Part shown: positions 25,014-35,790 of the stretch, piece by piece
Layout: each line of letters begins with the position of its first letter
Position numbering within the stretch: the first letter of the stretch is position 1
Assembly (NCBI RefSeq): GCF_004346925.1
Contig: NZ_CP031167.1
Span: forward strand, 4,298,001 to 4,362,000
Length of the DNA stretch: 64,000 bases
Direction of reading: 5' to 3'
Source: Stenotrophomonas sp. ASS1
Lineage (GTDB): Bacteria > Pseudomonadota > Gammaproteobacteria > Xanthomonadales > Xanthomonadaceae
Made by a program: the position numbers and the translations under genes
Notes under the pieces: generated by a model
The model's input: only the letters and a program-made list of their open reading frames with translations
What the model was told of the DNA's origin: nothing
Database searches by the model: none

Positions 25014-26002
25014 AGCAGGAACAGTTCGTCGCCCGCTACCAGCAGGAATGGCAGGACCTGGAGCAGTGGCTGCTGCTGCGTGCCGGTGCCTCACGCCGCA
25101 CGCGCCGCAAGGCCAGCGGCCTGGCACTGGACGACACCACCTTCCCGCAGCGCTACCGGCGGCTGTGCCAGCAACTGGCGCTGGCCCGCGAACGCGGCTA
25201 CAGCCCGCAGCTGGTGCAGCGCCTGCAGCAGCTCATGCAGCAGGGCCACAGCGTGCTGTACCGCACGCCGCCGACGCGCTGGCGGGGTGCCCTGGAGTTC
25301 CTGGTGGCCGACTTCCCGCTGCTGGTGCGTAGCCAGGCGCGCAGCATGTGGGTGGCGCTGGCGATGTTCGCGCTGCCGGCGGTGGCCTGCTTCGTGCTGG
25401 TGCAGGTCTATCCGGACCTGATCCACATGCTGATGGACAACCGCCAGATCGCCGAGATGGAGCGCATGTACGATCCCGCCGCCGAGCGCCTGGGGCGTGA
25501 CAGCGGCACCGACTGGATGATGTTCGGCCACTACATCATGAACAACATCAGCATCGCCCTGCGCACCTTCGCCAGCGGGCTGCTGGCTGGGCTGGGCACG
25601 CTGCTGGTGCTGTTGTTCAACGGCGTGATCATCGGTTCGGTGGCCGGTCACCTGCAGCACATCGGCCATGGCGACCCGTTCTGGCGCTTCGTGGTCGGCC
25701 ACGGTGCCTTCGAGCTGACCGCGATCGTGATCGCCGGCGGTGCCGGTCTGCAGCTGGGCATGAAGCTGCTGGCACCAGGCCGGCGCAGCCGCCTGGATGC
25801 ACTGGTCGAAGGCGGCCGCATCGGCGCACGGCTGTGCCTCGGCGTCGCCTTCATGCTGCTGGTGGCCGCCTTCATCGAAGCCTTCTGGTCCTCACTTGCC
25901 GAAGTACCGGCGTGGGGCAAGTTCAGCGTGGCCGGTGTGTTGTGGGCCGGCGTGCTGCTGTGGCTGTGGCGCGGCGGACGTGGGGGCGGCCATGCGCATT
26001 GA
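25010..26002 (+). CDS. Stage II sporulation protein M-like (DUF95) membrane protein
   Basis: The product is 330 residues. A soluble N-terminal helical region (MKQEQFVARYQQEWQDLEQWL) is followed by several membrane helices, with FGHYIMNNISIALRTFASGLLAGLGT and GHGAFELTAIVIAGGAGLQLG as SpoIIM/DUF95 hallmarks. Many non-sporulating bacteria have this gene beside RDD and MoxR/DUF58 genes. It starts in an ATGA overlap with the RDD gene and ends 11 bases after the next start. Role unknown outside sporulation. Confidence 0.85.
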   Translation: MKQEQFVARYQQEWQDLEQWLLLRAGASRRTRRKASGLALDDTTFPQRYRRLCQQLALARERGYSPQLVQRLQQLMQQGHSVLYRTPPTRWRGALEFLVADFPLLVRSQARSMWVALAMFALPAVACFVLVQVYPDLIHMLMDNRQIAEMERMYDPAAERLGRDSGTDWMMFGHYIMNNISIALRTFASGLLAGLGTLLVLLFNGVIIGSVAGHLQHIGHGDPFWRFVVGHGAFELTAIVIAGGAGLQLGMKLLAPGRRSRLDALVEGGRIGARLCLGVAFMLLVAAFIEAFWSSLAEVPAWGKFSVAGVLWAGVLLWLWRGGRGGGHAH

Positions 26003-27608
26003 CCGCCTGGACGTGGCGCTGCGCGCCCGCAGTGGCTGGGAAGCGATGGAGCTGGGCACCGCCCTGTCCCGCCGTCGCGCGCGTGCGCTGTGGGGCAGCT
26101 GGCTGCTGGCCAGTGCACCGCTGTTCGTGATCTTCAACGCGCTGGGCTGGTGGCTGGATGCCTTCGGCTGGGCCTGGCTGGCGATGTGGTGGTGCAAGCC
26201 GCTGTTCGAACGCGCGCCGCTGTACGTGCTGTCGCGCGGCATTTTCGGTGAGCCGGTCGGCACGCTGGCCGCGCTGCGCGCGCAGCGCCACTGGGGCAAC
26301 AGCGGCTTCTGGGGCTACCTGGGCTGGCGCCGCTTCAGCGTGCTGCGCAGCCTGTGCCTGCCGGTGAACCTGCTGGAAGGCAACACACCGGGCCAGCGCG
26401 GCCCACGCCGTCGTGCGGTGGCAGCCGGCGCAGCGGGCGCGGCACTGGTACTGACGGTGACCTGCCTGGCGTTCGAAGCCGTGTTGGTATCCGGCGCGAT
26501 CGGTGCGGTGTTCATGTTCATGCCACTGGAGCTGATGTCCGAATCGTGGCGTGCGGCGTGGGACATGATTGGCAAGGACACGCCGGCATGGGCACGGCTG
26601 GGCTTCAACCTGGCGTGCTGGCTGGCCTCGGTGCTGATCGGCCCGTTCTTCGTCGGTGCGGGCTTTGGCCTGTACCTGAACCGTCGAACGCAGATGGAAG
26701 CCTGGGACGTCGAAATCGCCCTGCGCCGCCTGCGCGAGCGGCTGCTGCCGGCAGCATCGACGCTGGCGCTGCTGCTGTGGCTGGCACTGCCGCTGGTGTC
26801 CGCACCGGTGCATGCGGAGGACGCGCAGACGGTCGCGGAGCAGGCAGGCGATGCCGAAGAGGACGAAGACAGTGCGGAAGAACCGGCCACCGCGGCCAAC
26901 GACCCCGCCAATACGCCGGCAATGATCTTCGGTACAGCGCCGGTGGACACCGCCGGTTTCCGTCAGGCAGTGAACCGCGCCTATGAAGACCCGCTGCAGC
27001 GCCCGACCCGCCAGGTGACCCGCTGGAAGCCGATCGAGCAGGCCGAGGAAAAAAAGAAGGAAGACAAGCAGCTGCAGCGTGACACCAACAGCAAAGGTGA
27101 ACGCAAGGCGCGCAAGGACGGCATCGCCTGGCTGGCACGGCTGGCCGAATGGGGCCTGTGGGGCCTGCTCGGCATCCTGCTGCTGGTGCTGCTGCTGACC
27201 GCGCGGCTGTGGCTGCCATGGCTGCGTGGCAGTGGCCGGCGCAAGGCCGACGCTGCACCGAAGGTGCTGGAGGAGCAGGTGGAGTTGCCGGTGGTGCTGC
27301 CGCCGGACGTGGCCACCCAGGCCGGCCTGCTCTGGGACCAGGGCCGGCCGCGGCAGGCGCTGGCCCTGCTGTACCGCGCCAGCGTGCGCACGGTGGGCGA
27401 GCGCAGCGGTATCGCGCTTCCACCCGGTGCCACCGAAGCGCAATGCCTGCGCGCATCGCGACGCATGCCCCAGGCCAGCGACCGTGACCTGTTCGCGCGC
27501 ATCGTGCGCATGTGGCAGTACGCTGCCTACGGTGGCCGCCTGCCCAGCCGCGCCGATTTCGATGCGTTGGCCGATACCCTGCGCCAGCAGTACGGGTGGC
27601 AGGCATGA
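25992..27608 (+). CDS. Membrane protein with C-terminal DUF4129 domain
   Basis: From the ATG at 25992 (538 residues) there are N-terminal membrane helices, a further helix and AEDA-type junction near residues 255-278, and an acidic, Glu/Asp-rich periplasmic-looking linker (VAEQAGDAEEDEDSAEEPA). A short charged stretch (EKKKEDKQLQR), another membrane helix, and a cytoplasmic DUF4129 domain follow (LLWDQGRPRQALALLYRASVR, then RIVRMWQYAAYGGRLPS). DUF4129 is often fused to transglutaminase-like proteins, but no such catalytic triad is seen here. Confidence 0.8.
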   Translation: MRIDRLDVALRARSGWEAMELGTALSRRRARALWGSWLLASAPLFVIFNALGWWLDAFGWAWLAMWWCKPLFERAPLYVLSRGIFGEPVGTLAALRAQRHWGNSGFWGYLGWRRFSVLRSLCLPVNLLEGNTPGQRGPRRRAVAAGAAGAALVLTVTCLAFEAVLVSGAIGAVFMFMPLELMSESWRAAWDMIGKDTPAWARLGFNLACWLASVLIGPFFVGAGFGLYLNRRTQMEAWDVEIALRRLRERLLPAASTLALLLWLALPLVSAPVHAEDAQTVAEQAGDAEEDEDSAEEPATAANDPANTPAMIFGTAPVDTAGFRQAVNRAYEDPLQRPTRQVTRWKPIEQAEEKKKEDKQLQRDTNSKGERKARKDGIAWLARLAEWGLWGLLGILLLVLLLTARLWLPWLRGSGRRKADAAPKVLEEQVELPVVLPPDVATQAGLLWDQGRPRQALALLYRASVRTVGERSGIALPPGATEAQCLRASRRMPQASDRDLFARIVRMWQYAAYGGRLPSRADFDALADTLRQQYGWQA

Positions 27609-28785
27609 GCCCGCGCCTGTTCTGGTCGCTGCTGCTCGGTGCATTGGTGCTGTTCGGCGTACCGCTTACCATCCTCTACCTGCGCACGCACGAACGGGTG
27701 ACCGAGACGATCCGGCTGCCGCCACAGGGCGAGGCCGCCTACAACCCGCTGTACGTGCTCGGCCAGGCCCTACGCGCCGATGGCATCGACGTGCATTCGC
27801 GACCGCGGCTGGAGTTGCAGCAGATGACGCTGGGGCGCCACGACACGGTGGTGCTGCTGCAGGACAGCAGCGAACTGCCGCCGCCCGTCGCCAGCGCACT
27901 GCTGGACTGGGTCGACGGTGGTGGTCACCTGCTGGTACGTACGCCGCCGCCGGCCGAGGACGATGCCGGCAGCACGCAGGGCCCCCTGCTGGACCAGCTG
28001 GGCGTAGACAGCCTGTTCCAGCGCAGCGACTGCCAGGCCTTCCATGTCGACGACGATCCGGGCCACGTCGAATTCTGTGGTGGCCGCCGCTTCACCCTGG
28101 GCTTTGCCGCCAGTGCGCAGGCCGAACGTCGCTGGGGCACGGATCGCGACCTGGTGTTCGCGCGCCTGCGCCATGGCCAGGGCAAGGTGAGCGTGCTGGC
28201 CGACATGGAGTTCATGCGCAGCGAGGTGGACTCACCGGCGGCGCGCCTGGCCTCCGCAGGGGGCAAGGCCAGCGACGGCCTGCACGACGCGTCGCATCGC
28301 GACCTGACCCGCTATCTGCTTGATCCGAACTACGGCAAGGGTGCGGTCTGGCTGGTCTATGCCAGCCGCCCGCCGTCGCTGTGGTCGCGCATGTTCTATC
28401 AGGGTTGGCCGCTGTGGGCACCGTTGCTGCTGGCCCTGCTGGGTTGGCTGTGGGGCCGCTCGCAGCGCTTCGGCAGCCTGCTGCCGTCGCCGGTGCTGGA
28501 ACGCCGTTCGCTGCTGGAGCACGTGCGCGCCAGTGGCGAACTGCTGCTGCGTTTCGGCCACGGCGCGCGCCTGTACGAGGCCGTACTCGCCCTGTTCCTG
28601 CACCGCCTGCGCCTGCGCGCACCGGTTGCCGCCGCACTCGATGGCGCGCCGCGCGATCAGGCCATCGCCGAGCTGCTGAAGTGGCCGCAAGGCCGCGTTG
28701 CCAGCGCGCTCACGCCCCCTCCGCCGCACGATTCCTCCGCCCTGCGCGAGCGCATCCGCTTGCTGCTCCAGATGAGATCCCTGCT

Positions 28786-28789
<4 letters not shown>
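27605..28789 (+). CDS. DUF4350-domain membrane protein
   Basis: The product is 394 residues. An N-terminal membrane anchor (LFWSLLLGALVLFGVPLTILYL) is followed by a DUF4350 Rossmann-like domain: YNPLYVLGQALRADGIDV, DTVVLLQDSSELPPPVASALLDWVDGGGHLLVRTP. A second membrane helix follows (WPLWAPLLLALLGWLWG), then a cytoplasmic helical tail starting SLLEHVRASGELLLRFG. It overlaps its neighbours on both sides by four bases (ATGA). No catalytic residues are obvious; the domain resembles glutamine-amidotransferase-like sensor folds. Confidence 0.82.
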
Positions 28790-29768
<979 letters not shown>

Positions 29769-29772
<4 letters not shown>

Positions 29773-31067
29773 GGCCGGCACCGCTGCTGCTGGCGCTGCT
29801 GCTGGCCTGGGCTGTCTTGGGCGGCCTGGTGCTGGGCGGGTTGCTGCCGCGCTGGAGCTGGGCGCTGGCGGCGCTGGCGATTGCCGTGCCGGCGCTGATG
29901 GATCTGTGGCGCCAGTGGCGGCGTCCGTCGCCGCAGGTGCAGCGCGAACTGCCCGAAGCGCTGGCACTGGGCGTGCGCCGCGAGGCTGCACTGCGGCTGC
30001 AGGCGGACGCACCGATGACGGTGCAGGTGTTCGACCTGGTGCCCGGCGGCTGGCCGCTGGAATCACTGCCGCAGCGTGTGCGCCTGCAGGCCGGCAGTGC
30101 CTCCACCCTGCACTACCACTTGCAGCCGCTGCAGCGTGGGCATTTCCGCTTCGAAGGCGTGCACCTGCGCATGCGTTCGCCGTGGCGGCTGTGGTGGCAG
30201 CAACGCACGCTGCCGCCCGCACTGGACGTGCGGGTCTATCCGAACTTCGTGCCGCTCACCCGCTTTGCCCTGTTCAGTGCCGACCAGGCCTCGCGGCTGG
30301 TCGGTGCACACGTGAAGCGCCGCCGCGGTGAAGGTACCGACTTCCACCAGATGCGCGAGTACCGCATCGGCGACAGCCTGCGCCAGCTCGACTGGAAGGC
30401 CACCGCACGTGCGCGCAAGCTGATCTCGCGCGAATACCAGGACGAGAAGAACCAGCAGCTGCTGCTGATGCTCGACAGCGGCCGCCGCATGCTGGCCAGC
30501 GAAGGTGGGCTCTCGCACTTCGACCATGCCTTGAACGCGTCGCTGGTGGTGGCTTACCTGGCGCTGCGCCAGGGCGACGCCGCCGGCCTGTTCGCCACCG
30601 GTGGCGAGCGCCGTTGGGTCGCGCCGCAGCGCGGCATGGGCACCGTCGAGCACCTGCTGCGCGCCAGCTACGACCTGCAGCCACGCGCGGTGGCCACCGA
30701 CTACCTGGCCGCCGCCACCGAAGTGTCGCTGCGCCAGCGCCGGCGTGCGCTGGTGATGCTGGTCAGCAATGTGCGCGACGAAGACATCGAAGACCTGCTG
30801 GCGGCGGTGCGCCTGCTGCAGCAGCGCCACCTGGTATGCGTGGCCAGCCTGCGCGAGCGTGAGCTGGACGGCGTGCTGGACAGCGAAGTGCAGACACTGG
30901 AAGACGCCACCCAGGCCGGTGCAGCGGCGCTGTACCTGCAGCAGCGCGCGAAGGCGCATGAGGCGCTGCGCAGCGAGAAGGTGATGGTGCTGGACGTGAC
31001 CGCCGATGCCCTGCCTGGTGCGCTGGTGGAGCGCTATCTGGCGGTGAAGCGCGAAGGGCTGCTCTGA
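29769..31067 (+). CDS. DUF58 domain (VWA-like) membrane protein
   Basis: The 432-residue product has two N-terminal membrane helices and a beta-rich domain. The DUF58 core follows: GTDFHQMREYRIGDSLRQLDWKATARARKLISREYQ, then QQLLLMLDSGRRM, which supplies a DxS metal-site-like motif as in VWA domains. It is last in the six-gene overlapping cluster, with the SMAG satellite directly downstream. MoxR-DUF58 pairs are frequent in bacteria, but their substrates are mostly unknown. Confidence 0.9.
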
Positions 31068-31100
31068 TACCAGCGATCGATCTGGTGGGAGCCAACAACG

Positions 31101-31680
31101 GTTGCCGGCCAGCGGCCGGCATTACCCCTGCAACAACCGACGCACCGCTCTGGTAGGTGCCAACCTTGGTTGGCACGAACCCACAGCGCCGACCAAGGTC
31201 GGCATCTACCCACGGCGGTTGCCGGCCAGCGGCCGGCACTACCCTGCAACAACCGACGCACCGCTCTGGCAGGTGCCAACCTTGGTTGGCACGGAATCAA
31301 CGGCGCCGACCAAGGTCGGCATCTACCAACACCGATTGCCGGCCAGCGGCCGGCACTACCCCTGCAACAACCAACGCACCGCTCTGGTAGGTGCCAACCT
31401 TGGTTGGCACGAACCCACAGCGCCGACCAGGGTCGGCATCTACCAACACCGATTGCCGGCCAGCGGCCGGCACTACCCCTGCAACAACCGCCGCACCGCT
31501 CTGGTAGGTGCCAACCTTGGTTGGCACGGAATCCACAGTGCCGACCAAGGTCGGCATCTACCCACGGCGATTGCCGGCCAGCGGCCGCCACTACCCTGCA
31601 ACAACCGACGCACCGCTCTGGTAGGTGCCAACCTTGGTTGGCACGGAATCAACGGCGCCGACCAAGGTCGGCCACTACCC
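31101..31680. repeat. Tandem array: five ~117-base units of SMAG hairpins
   Basis: The unit starts GTTGCCGGCC or ATTGCCGGCC at 31101, 31218, 31335, 31452 and 31570, so the period is 117-118 bases. Each unit holds a TGCCGGCC/GGCCGGCA stem, a linker CTGCAACAACCGACGCACCG, a GTAGGTGCCAACC/GGTTGGCAC stem, and a GCCGACC/GGTCGGCATCTAC stem. Copies differ by a few bases. Together with short flanks it fills 31068-31742, which has no gene of its own; long open frames here are products of the repeat. Confidence 0.92.
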
Positions 31681-31742
31681 ACAGCGGTTGTTCTACGACC
31701 GGCGTCGGTTGCCCACGCCGGCCCGGGGGCGCCGCACCGTCA

Positions 31743-32921
31743 TCAGACGTAGATCCGCGTCGGTGCCTCATCAACGATCGCGTGTGGCACGAAGCGCGCA
31801 CTGTCGCGGGTGATCGCGCTGTCGTCCTCGCGGATGCCGATGCCGCAGGCGTGGTCACCCACCACCCAGCTGCCGATCAGCGGGTAGCCGCCTTCGAAGC
31901 GGGTCAGCGGATGCGCACGCTGGATGATCGCCGGACCATCGTAGGGACCGTCGCTGCGCTGGGTGCTGCCATCGGCCAGGTGCATCTCGATGTTCGCGCC
32001 TTCGCGCGAGAACAGCGGCTTGCGCACCCAGCCCGAGGCCAGCGTGCTGCCGTCATCGAAATGCGCTTCCAGCAGGTTCGGATGGCCCACGTTGCGCTGC
32101 CACAGCAGCGGCAGGATGCCCTTGTTGCTCAGCACCGCCTTCCATGCCGGTTCCAGCAGCTGCACGCCCGAGCGGGGCAGCGCGCGGCCGAATTCCTCGG
32201 CCATCAGGTCTTCCAGCGGGTACAGCTTGAACAGCGTGCCGATCACCGCATCGTCCAGCGCGGTGAAGCGGCCGTCCTCGGACAGACCGATATCCTCGAT
32301 GGCGATGGCCTGGCCATGCAGGCCGGCCTGCGACGCACAGTCGCGTAGGTAGTCGACGGTGCCGCGGTCTTCTTCCGAACTGCCCACGGCGCTGAAATAC
32401 AGCGGCGGCGGCAACTGCGTGGCCAGTTCGCCGAAGCGTTCGACCAATGCCTCGTGGATCGCGTTGAACTGGTCGGCATGCTGCGGCAGGCGACCGGCAT
32501 TGCGCTGGTCTTCCAGCCATTGCCACTGGAAGAAGCTGGCCTCGAACAGCGAGGTCGGCGTGTCGTAGTTCAACTCGTACAGCTTGGCCGGGCCGGTACC
32601 GTCGTAGGCCAGGTCCAGGCGACCGTACAGATGCGGCTGGCGCTGGCGCCAGCTGTCGGCGATCCAGTCGCGGTAATGCGACGGAATCGCCAGCTGGTCC
32701 ATCAGGCGTTCGCTGCCGATGACATCGCCGACCAGGTCCAGCGCCATCTGGTGCAGCTCGGCGCTGGGGTCTTCGATGTCCTGCTCGATCTGGCGCAGAG
32801 TGAAAGCGTAATACGCGCTTTCATCCCAGTACGGCTGGCCGTCGATGGTGTGGAAGCGGAAACCCGCCTCTTCCGCGCGTGCCCGCCACTGGGCACGCTC
32901 GGCAATCCGGATACGCTGCAT
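31743..32921 (-). CDS. Glutathionylspermidine synthase-like ATP-grasp protein (YgiC family)
   Basis: The ATG at 32921 gives 392 residues. It resembles the C-terminal synthetase half of glutathionylspermidine synthase: LYGRLDLAYDGTGPAKLYELNYDTPTSL, LEPAWKAVLSNKGILPLLW, then WVRKPLFSREGANI and a PLIGSWVVGDHACGIGIRED ATP-grasp end. The amidase half is absent, as in YgiC/YjfC. It probably forms an amide bond at the cost of ATP, but the substrate is unknown. The next gene upstream is a YgiB-type lipoprotein, as in E. coli. Confidence 0.9.
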   Translation of the reverse strand: MQRIRIAERAQWRARAEEAGFRFHTIDGQPYWDESAYYAFTLRQIEQDIEDPSAELHQMALDLVGDVIGSERLMDQLAIPSHYRDWIADSWRQRQPHLYGRLDLAYDGTGPAKLYELNYDTPTSLFEASFFQWQWLEDQRNAGRLPQHADQFNAIHEALVERFGELATQLPPPLYFSAVGSSEEDRGTVDYLRDCASQAGLHGQAIAIEDIGLSEDGRFTALDDAVIGTLFKLYPLEDLMAEEFGRALPRSGVQLLEPAWKAVLSNKGILPLLWQRNVGHPNLLEAHFDDGSTLASGWVRKPLFSREGANIEMHLADGSTQRSDGPYDGPAIIQRAHPLTRFEGGYPLIGSWVVGDHACGIGIREDDSAITRDSARFVPHAIVDEAPTRIYV

Positions 32922-32928
32922 GGGTCGA

Positions 32929-33501
32929 TCAGCCGCCGTAGCTGCCGCTGGTGCTGCGGCGTGCGCTGGTGTTGCCGAAGCCACCACGGCTGGCGGTGAC
33001 CGCACGGTTCGGTTCGCTGGTGACCGGCGCCAGGCCCGCCTTGCCGGCGCCGATGCCGCTGGCGGTGTTCAGGCCACCGGTACCGCCCGGTGCCGGACGC
33101 GCCCAACCAGCGCTCTTGTCCTGGTAGGCCGGCGACGCCGCCGGCGCCTGCGGCGCGAGGCCGCCGCGGTTGCTCAGCATCTGCGACATGAAGAAGCCCA
33201 TCATCATCGGGCCGATGAACGAGGTACCGGCCGAGGTGTGCTGCTGCACGCACTGTTCCGGCTTGTAGTCCTTCTCGCAGGCTTCCTTGCTGGCGTACTT
33301 CGGCGCCGCATCGGCGGCCTGCTTCTGCGCTTCGGCGAAGGCATTGCGGCACGACGAGGGATCGCCGGTGGCCTCGGTGCAGGCCTCCACCGAGGTGTAC
33401 AGGCCTTCCTGCACCTTCACCTCCGGCTCCTTCTGGCAGGCGGTGAACAGCAGCGGCGCAGCGCTCATCAGCAGCAGCGCGGTGGTGCGGGAACGTTTCA
33501 T
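32929..33501 (-). CDS. DUF1190 lipoprotein (YgiB family)
   Basis: The product is 190 residues from the ATG at 33501. A lipoprotein signal (MKRSRTTALLLMSAAPLLFTAC) is followed by YTSVEACTEATGDPSSCRNAF and YASKEACEKDYKPEQC, whose paired cysteines are typical of DUF1190. A Gly/Ser-rich tail ends the protein. It lies seven bases before the YgiC-type gene, so the two are one transcript. Function unknown. Confidence 0.9.
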   Translation of the reverse strand: MKRSRTTALLLMSAAPLLFTACQKEPEVKVQEGLYTSVEACTEATGDPSSCRNAFAEAQKQAADAAPKYASKEACEKDYKPEQCVQQHTSAGTSFIGPMMMGFFMSQMLSNRGGLAPQAPAASPAYQDKSAGWARPAPGGTGGLNTASGIGAGKAGLAPVTSEPNRAVTASRGGFGNTSARRSTSGSYGG

Positions 33502-33611
33502 GGCCTCATGCCCTGTCGACGGATCAATGCCCCAATGATGCCAAATCCGGACCAGCAACCGGAATCGGCAAAGTCCGAAAGATGAACGGACTTTCATTTT
33601 CGTCGGGCATT

Positions 33612-33650
33612 GGGGTCAGAGCCCATCGCGCCGCGATGGGATCCGACCCC
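33612..33650. repeat. Inverted repeat, GGGGTC...GACCCC
   Basis: Outer arms GGGGTC and GACCCC enclose a second palindrome, CCCATCGCG/CGCGATGGG. It is a compact hairpin distinct from the GTAG family. Confidence 0.7.
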
Positions 33651-33668
33651 GGGCGGCGCACCGCTCTG

Positions 33669-33726
33669 GCAGGTGCCAACCTTGGTTGGCACACACGGCA
33701 CGGCGCCGACCAAGGTCGGCATCTAC
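33669..33726. repeat. SMAG hairpin pair upstream of ilvD
   Basis: AGGTGCCAACC/GGTTGGCAC followed by GCCGACC/GGTCGGCATCTAC, preceded by CACCGCTCTGG. This is a single copy of two-thirds of the unit that is tandemly repeated at 31101-31680. Confidence 0.8.
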
Positions 33727-33813
33727 CGAAAACGGGTGGTTGCAGCAGCAACCGAAAAAATTGGCCATGATCGGCTGACCCCCACGTTGTACGGCCCGCC
33801 CGTTCCGCCAGCC

Positions 33814-35652
33814 ATGCCTGAATACCGCTCCCGCACCTCCACCGCCGGCCGCAACATGGCCGGCGCCCGCGCCCTGTGGCGTGCCACCGGCATGAAGGAC
33901 GGCGACTTCCACAAGCCGATCATCGCCATCGCCAACTCCTTCACCCAGTTCGTGCCTGGCCACGTGCACCTGAAGGACCTCGGCCAGCTGGTCGCGCGCG
34001 AGATCGAACAGGTCGGCGGCGTCGCCAAGGAATTCAACACCATCGCCGTGGACGACGGCATCGCGATGGGCCACGACGGCATGCTGTATTCGCTGCCCAG
34101 CCGCGAGATCATCGCCGATGCCGTGGAGTACATGGTCAACGCGCACTGCGCCGACGCGCTGGTGTGCATCAGCAACTGCGACAAGATCACCCCCGGCATG
34201 CTGATGGCCGCGCTGCGCCTCAACATCCCGGTGGTGTTCGTTTCCGGCGGGCCGATGGAAGCGGGCAAGACCAAGCTGTCCGAGCACAAGCTGGACCTGG
34301 TCGATGCGATGGTGGTGGCCGCCGATGACAGCGCCTCCGACGAGAAGGTGGCGGCGTTCGAGCGCAGCGCCTGCCCCACCTGCGGCTCCTGCTCGGGCAT
34401 GTTCACCGCCAACTCGATGAACTGCCTGACCGAAGCACTGGGCCTGTCGCTGCCGGGCAACGGCACCACGCTGGCCACCCATGCCGACCGCGAGGCGCTG
34501 TTCCGTCGCGCCGGCCGCCTGATCGTCGAACTCTGCCACCGCTGGTATGGCGGCGAAGACCCGAGCGCGCTGCCGCGCGGCATCGCCACGCAGGCCGCGT
34601 TCGCCAATGCGATGACCCTGGACATCGCAATGGGCGGATCGACCAATACCATCCTGCACCTGCTGGCCGCAGCGCAGGAAGCCGAAGTGGACTTCGACCT
34701 GATCCACATCGATGCGCTGTCACGGCGCGTGCCGCAGCTGTGCAAGGTGGCGCCGAACACGCCGAAGTACCACATCGAGGACGTGCACCGCGCCGGCGGC
34801 GTGTTCGGCATCCTCGGTGAACTGGACCGCGCCGGCCTGCTCGAAACCACGGTGCCGACCGTGCACAGCGCCAGCCTGGCCGAAGCACTGGAACGCTGGG
34901 ACGTGGTGCGCAGTGACAACGACACCCTGCATACCTTCTTCAAGGCTGGCCCGGCCGGCATCCCCACCCAGGAAGCCTTCAGCCAGGCCACGCGCTGGCC
35001 GACGCTGGACGTAGACCGCGCCGAGGGCTGCATCCGCTCGCTGCAGCACGCGTATTCGCTGGAAGGCGGGCTGGCCGTGCTGCGCGGCAACCTGGCCATC
35101 GACGGCTGCGTGGTGAAGACCGCCGGTGTGGACGAGTCGATCCATGTGTTCGAAGGCCCCGCGCGCGTCTACGAAAGCCAGGACGCCGCCGTCGCCGGCA
35201 TCCTCGCTGACGAGGTGCAGCCGGGCGAGGTGGTGGTCATCCGCTACGAAGGCCCGAAGGGCGGCCCCGGCATGCAGGAGATGCTGTACCCGACCAGCTA
35301 TCTGAAATCGAAGGGGCTGGGCAAGCAATGTGCGCTGCTCACCGATGGCCGCTTTTCCGGCGGAACCTCGGGCCTGTCGATCGGCCACGTCTCGCCGGAA
35401 GCCGCCAGCGGCGGTGTCATCGGCCTGGTGGAAAACGGCGACCGCATCCGCATCGACATCCCGGCCCGCCGCATCGACCTGCTGCTGGATGAGGCCACGC
35501 TGGCCCAGCGCCGCGCCGACGCCGATGCCCGCGGCTGGAAGCCGCGCGCACCCCGCCCGCGCAAGGTCACCAGCGCGCTGAAGGCTTACGCGCTGCTCGC
35601 CACCAGCGCTGACAAGGGTGCCGTACGCAACACCGCCCTGCTCGGCGATTGA
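33814..35652 (+). CDS. ilvD: Dihydroxy-acid dehydratase
   Basis: The ATG at 33814 gives 612 residues, close to E. coli IlvD. ILVD/EDD motifs are present: [22 protein letters not shown], and [21 protein letters not shown] with the Fe-S cysteines, then [16 protein letters not shown], and [22 protein letters not shown] near the end. It dehydrates the dihydroxy acids of the isoleucine and valine pathways. The start ([22 protein letters not shown]) marks it as IlvD rather than 6-phosphogluconate dehydratase. Confidence 0.96.
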   Translation: MPEYRSRTSTAGRNMAGARALWRATGMKDGDFHKPIIAIANSFTQFVPGHVHLKDLGQLVAREIEQVGGVAKEFNTIAVDDGIAMGHDGMLYSLPSREIIADAVEYMVNAHCADALVCISNCDKITPGMLMAALRLNIPVVFVSGGPMEAGKTKLSEHKLDLVDAMVVAADDSASDEKVAAFERSACPTCGSCSGMFTANSMNCLTEALGLSLPGNGTTLATHADREALFRRAGRLIVELCHRWYGGEDPSALPRGIATQAAFANAMTLDIAMGGSTNTILHLLAAAQEAEVDFDLIHIDALSRRVPQLCKVAPNTPKYHIEDVHRAGGVFGILGELDRAGLLETTVPTVHSASLAEALERWDVVRSDNDTLHTFFKAGPAGIPTQEAFSQATRWPTLDVDRAEGCIRSLQHAYSLEGGLAVLRGNLAIDGCVVKTAGVDESIHVFEGPARVYESQDAAVAGILADEVQPGEVVVIRYEGPKGGPGMQEMLYPTSYLKSKGLGKQCALLTDGRFSGGTSGLSIGHVSPEAASGGVIGLVENGDRIRIDIPARRIDLLLDEATLAQRRADADARGWKPRAPRPRKVTSALKAYALLATSADKGAVRNTALLGD

Positions 35653-35662
35653 CCGCCATACG

Positions 35663-35739
35663 GTAGTGCCGGCCGCTGGCCGGCATCTGTACTGCGACGC
35701 CCCACATCAATGAGGTTGCCGGCCAGCGGCCGGCGCTAC
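35663..35739. repeat. SMAG dimer after ilvD
   Basis: GTAGTGCCGGCC...GGCCGGCA and TTGCCGGCC...GGCCGGCGCTAC face each other, TGCCGGCC subtype. Confidence 0.85.
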
Positions 35740-35790
35740 CCCTCCTGATCCGTTATGGTGGTCCAGGAAGTCACCAACACGGAGGTTGAG

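Larger units (their letters stand above)
33502..33813. other. 312-base divergent intergenic region with two repeat elements
   Basis: The region separates the ygiB-type gene and ilvD. It contains an inverted repeat (33612-33650) and a SMAG pair (about 33669-33726). No promoter pair was convincing and no small gene was seen. Confidence 0.6.

Noticed and set aside
31101..31680. CRISPR array
   Set aside because: Units are 117 bases with nearly identical content throughout; there are no variable spacers of 30-40 bases and no cas genes.
31170..32348. 392-codon open frame through the SMAG array
   Set aside because: Its repeated peptide is only the translation of the 117-base unit, and it runs antisense into the YgiC-type gene.
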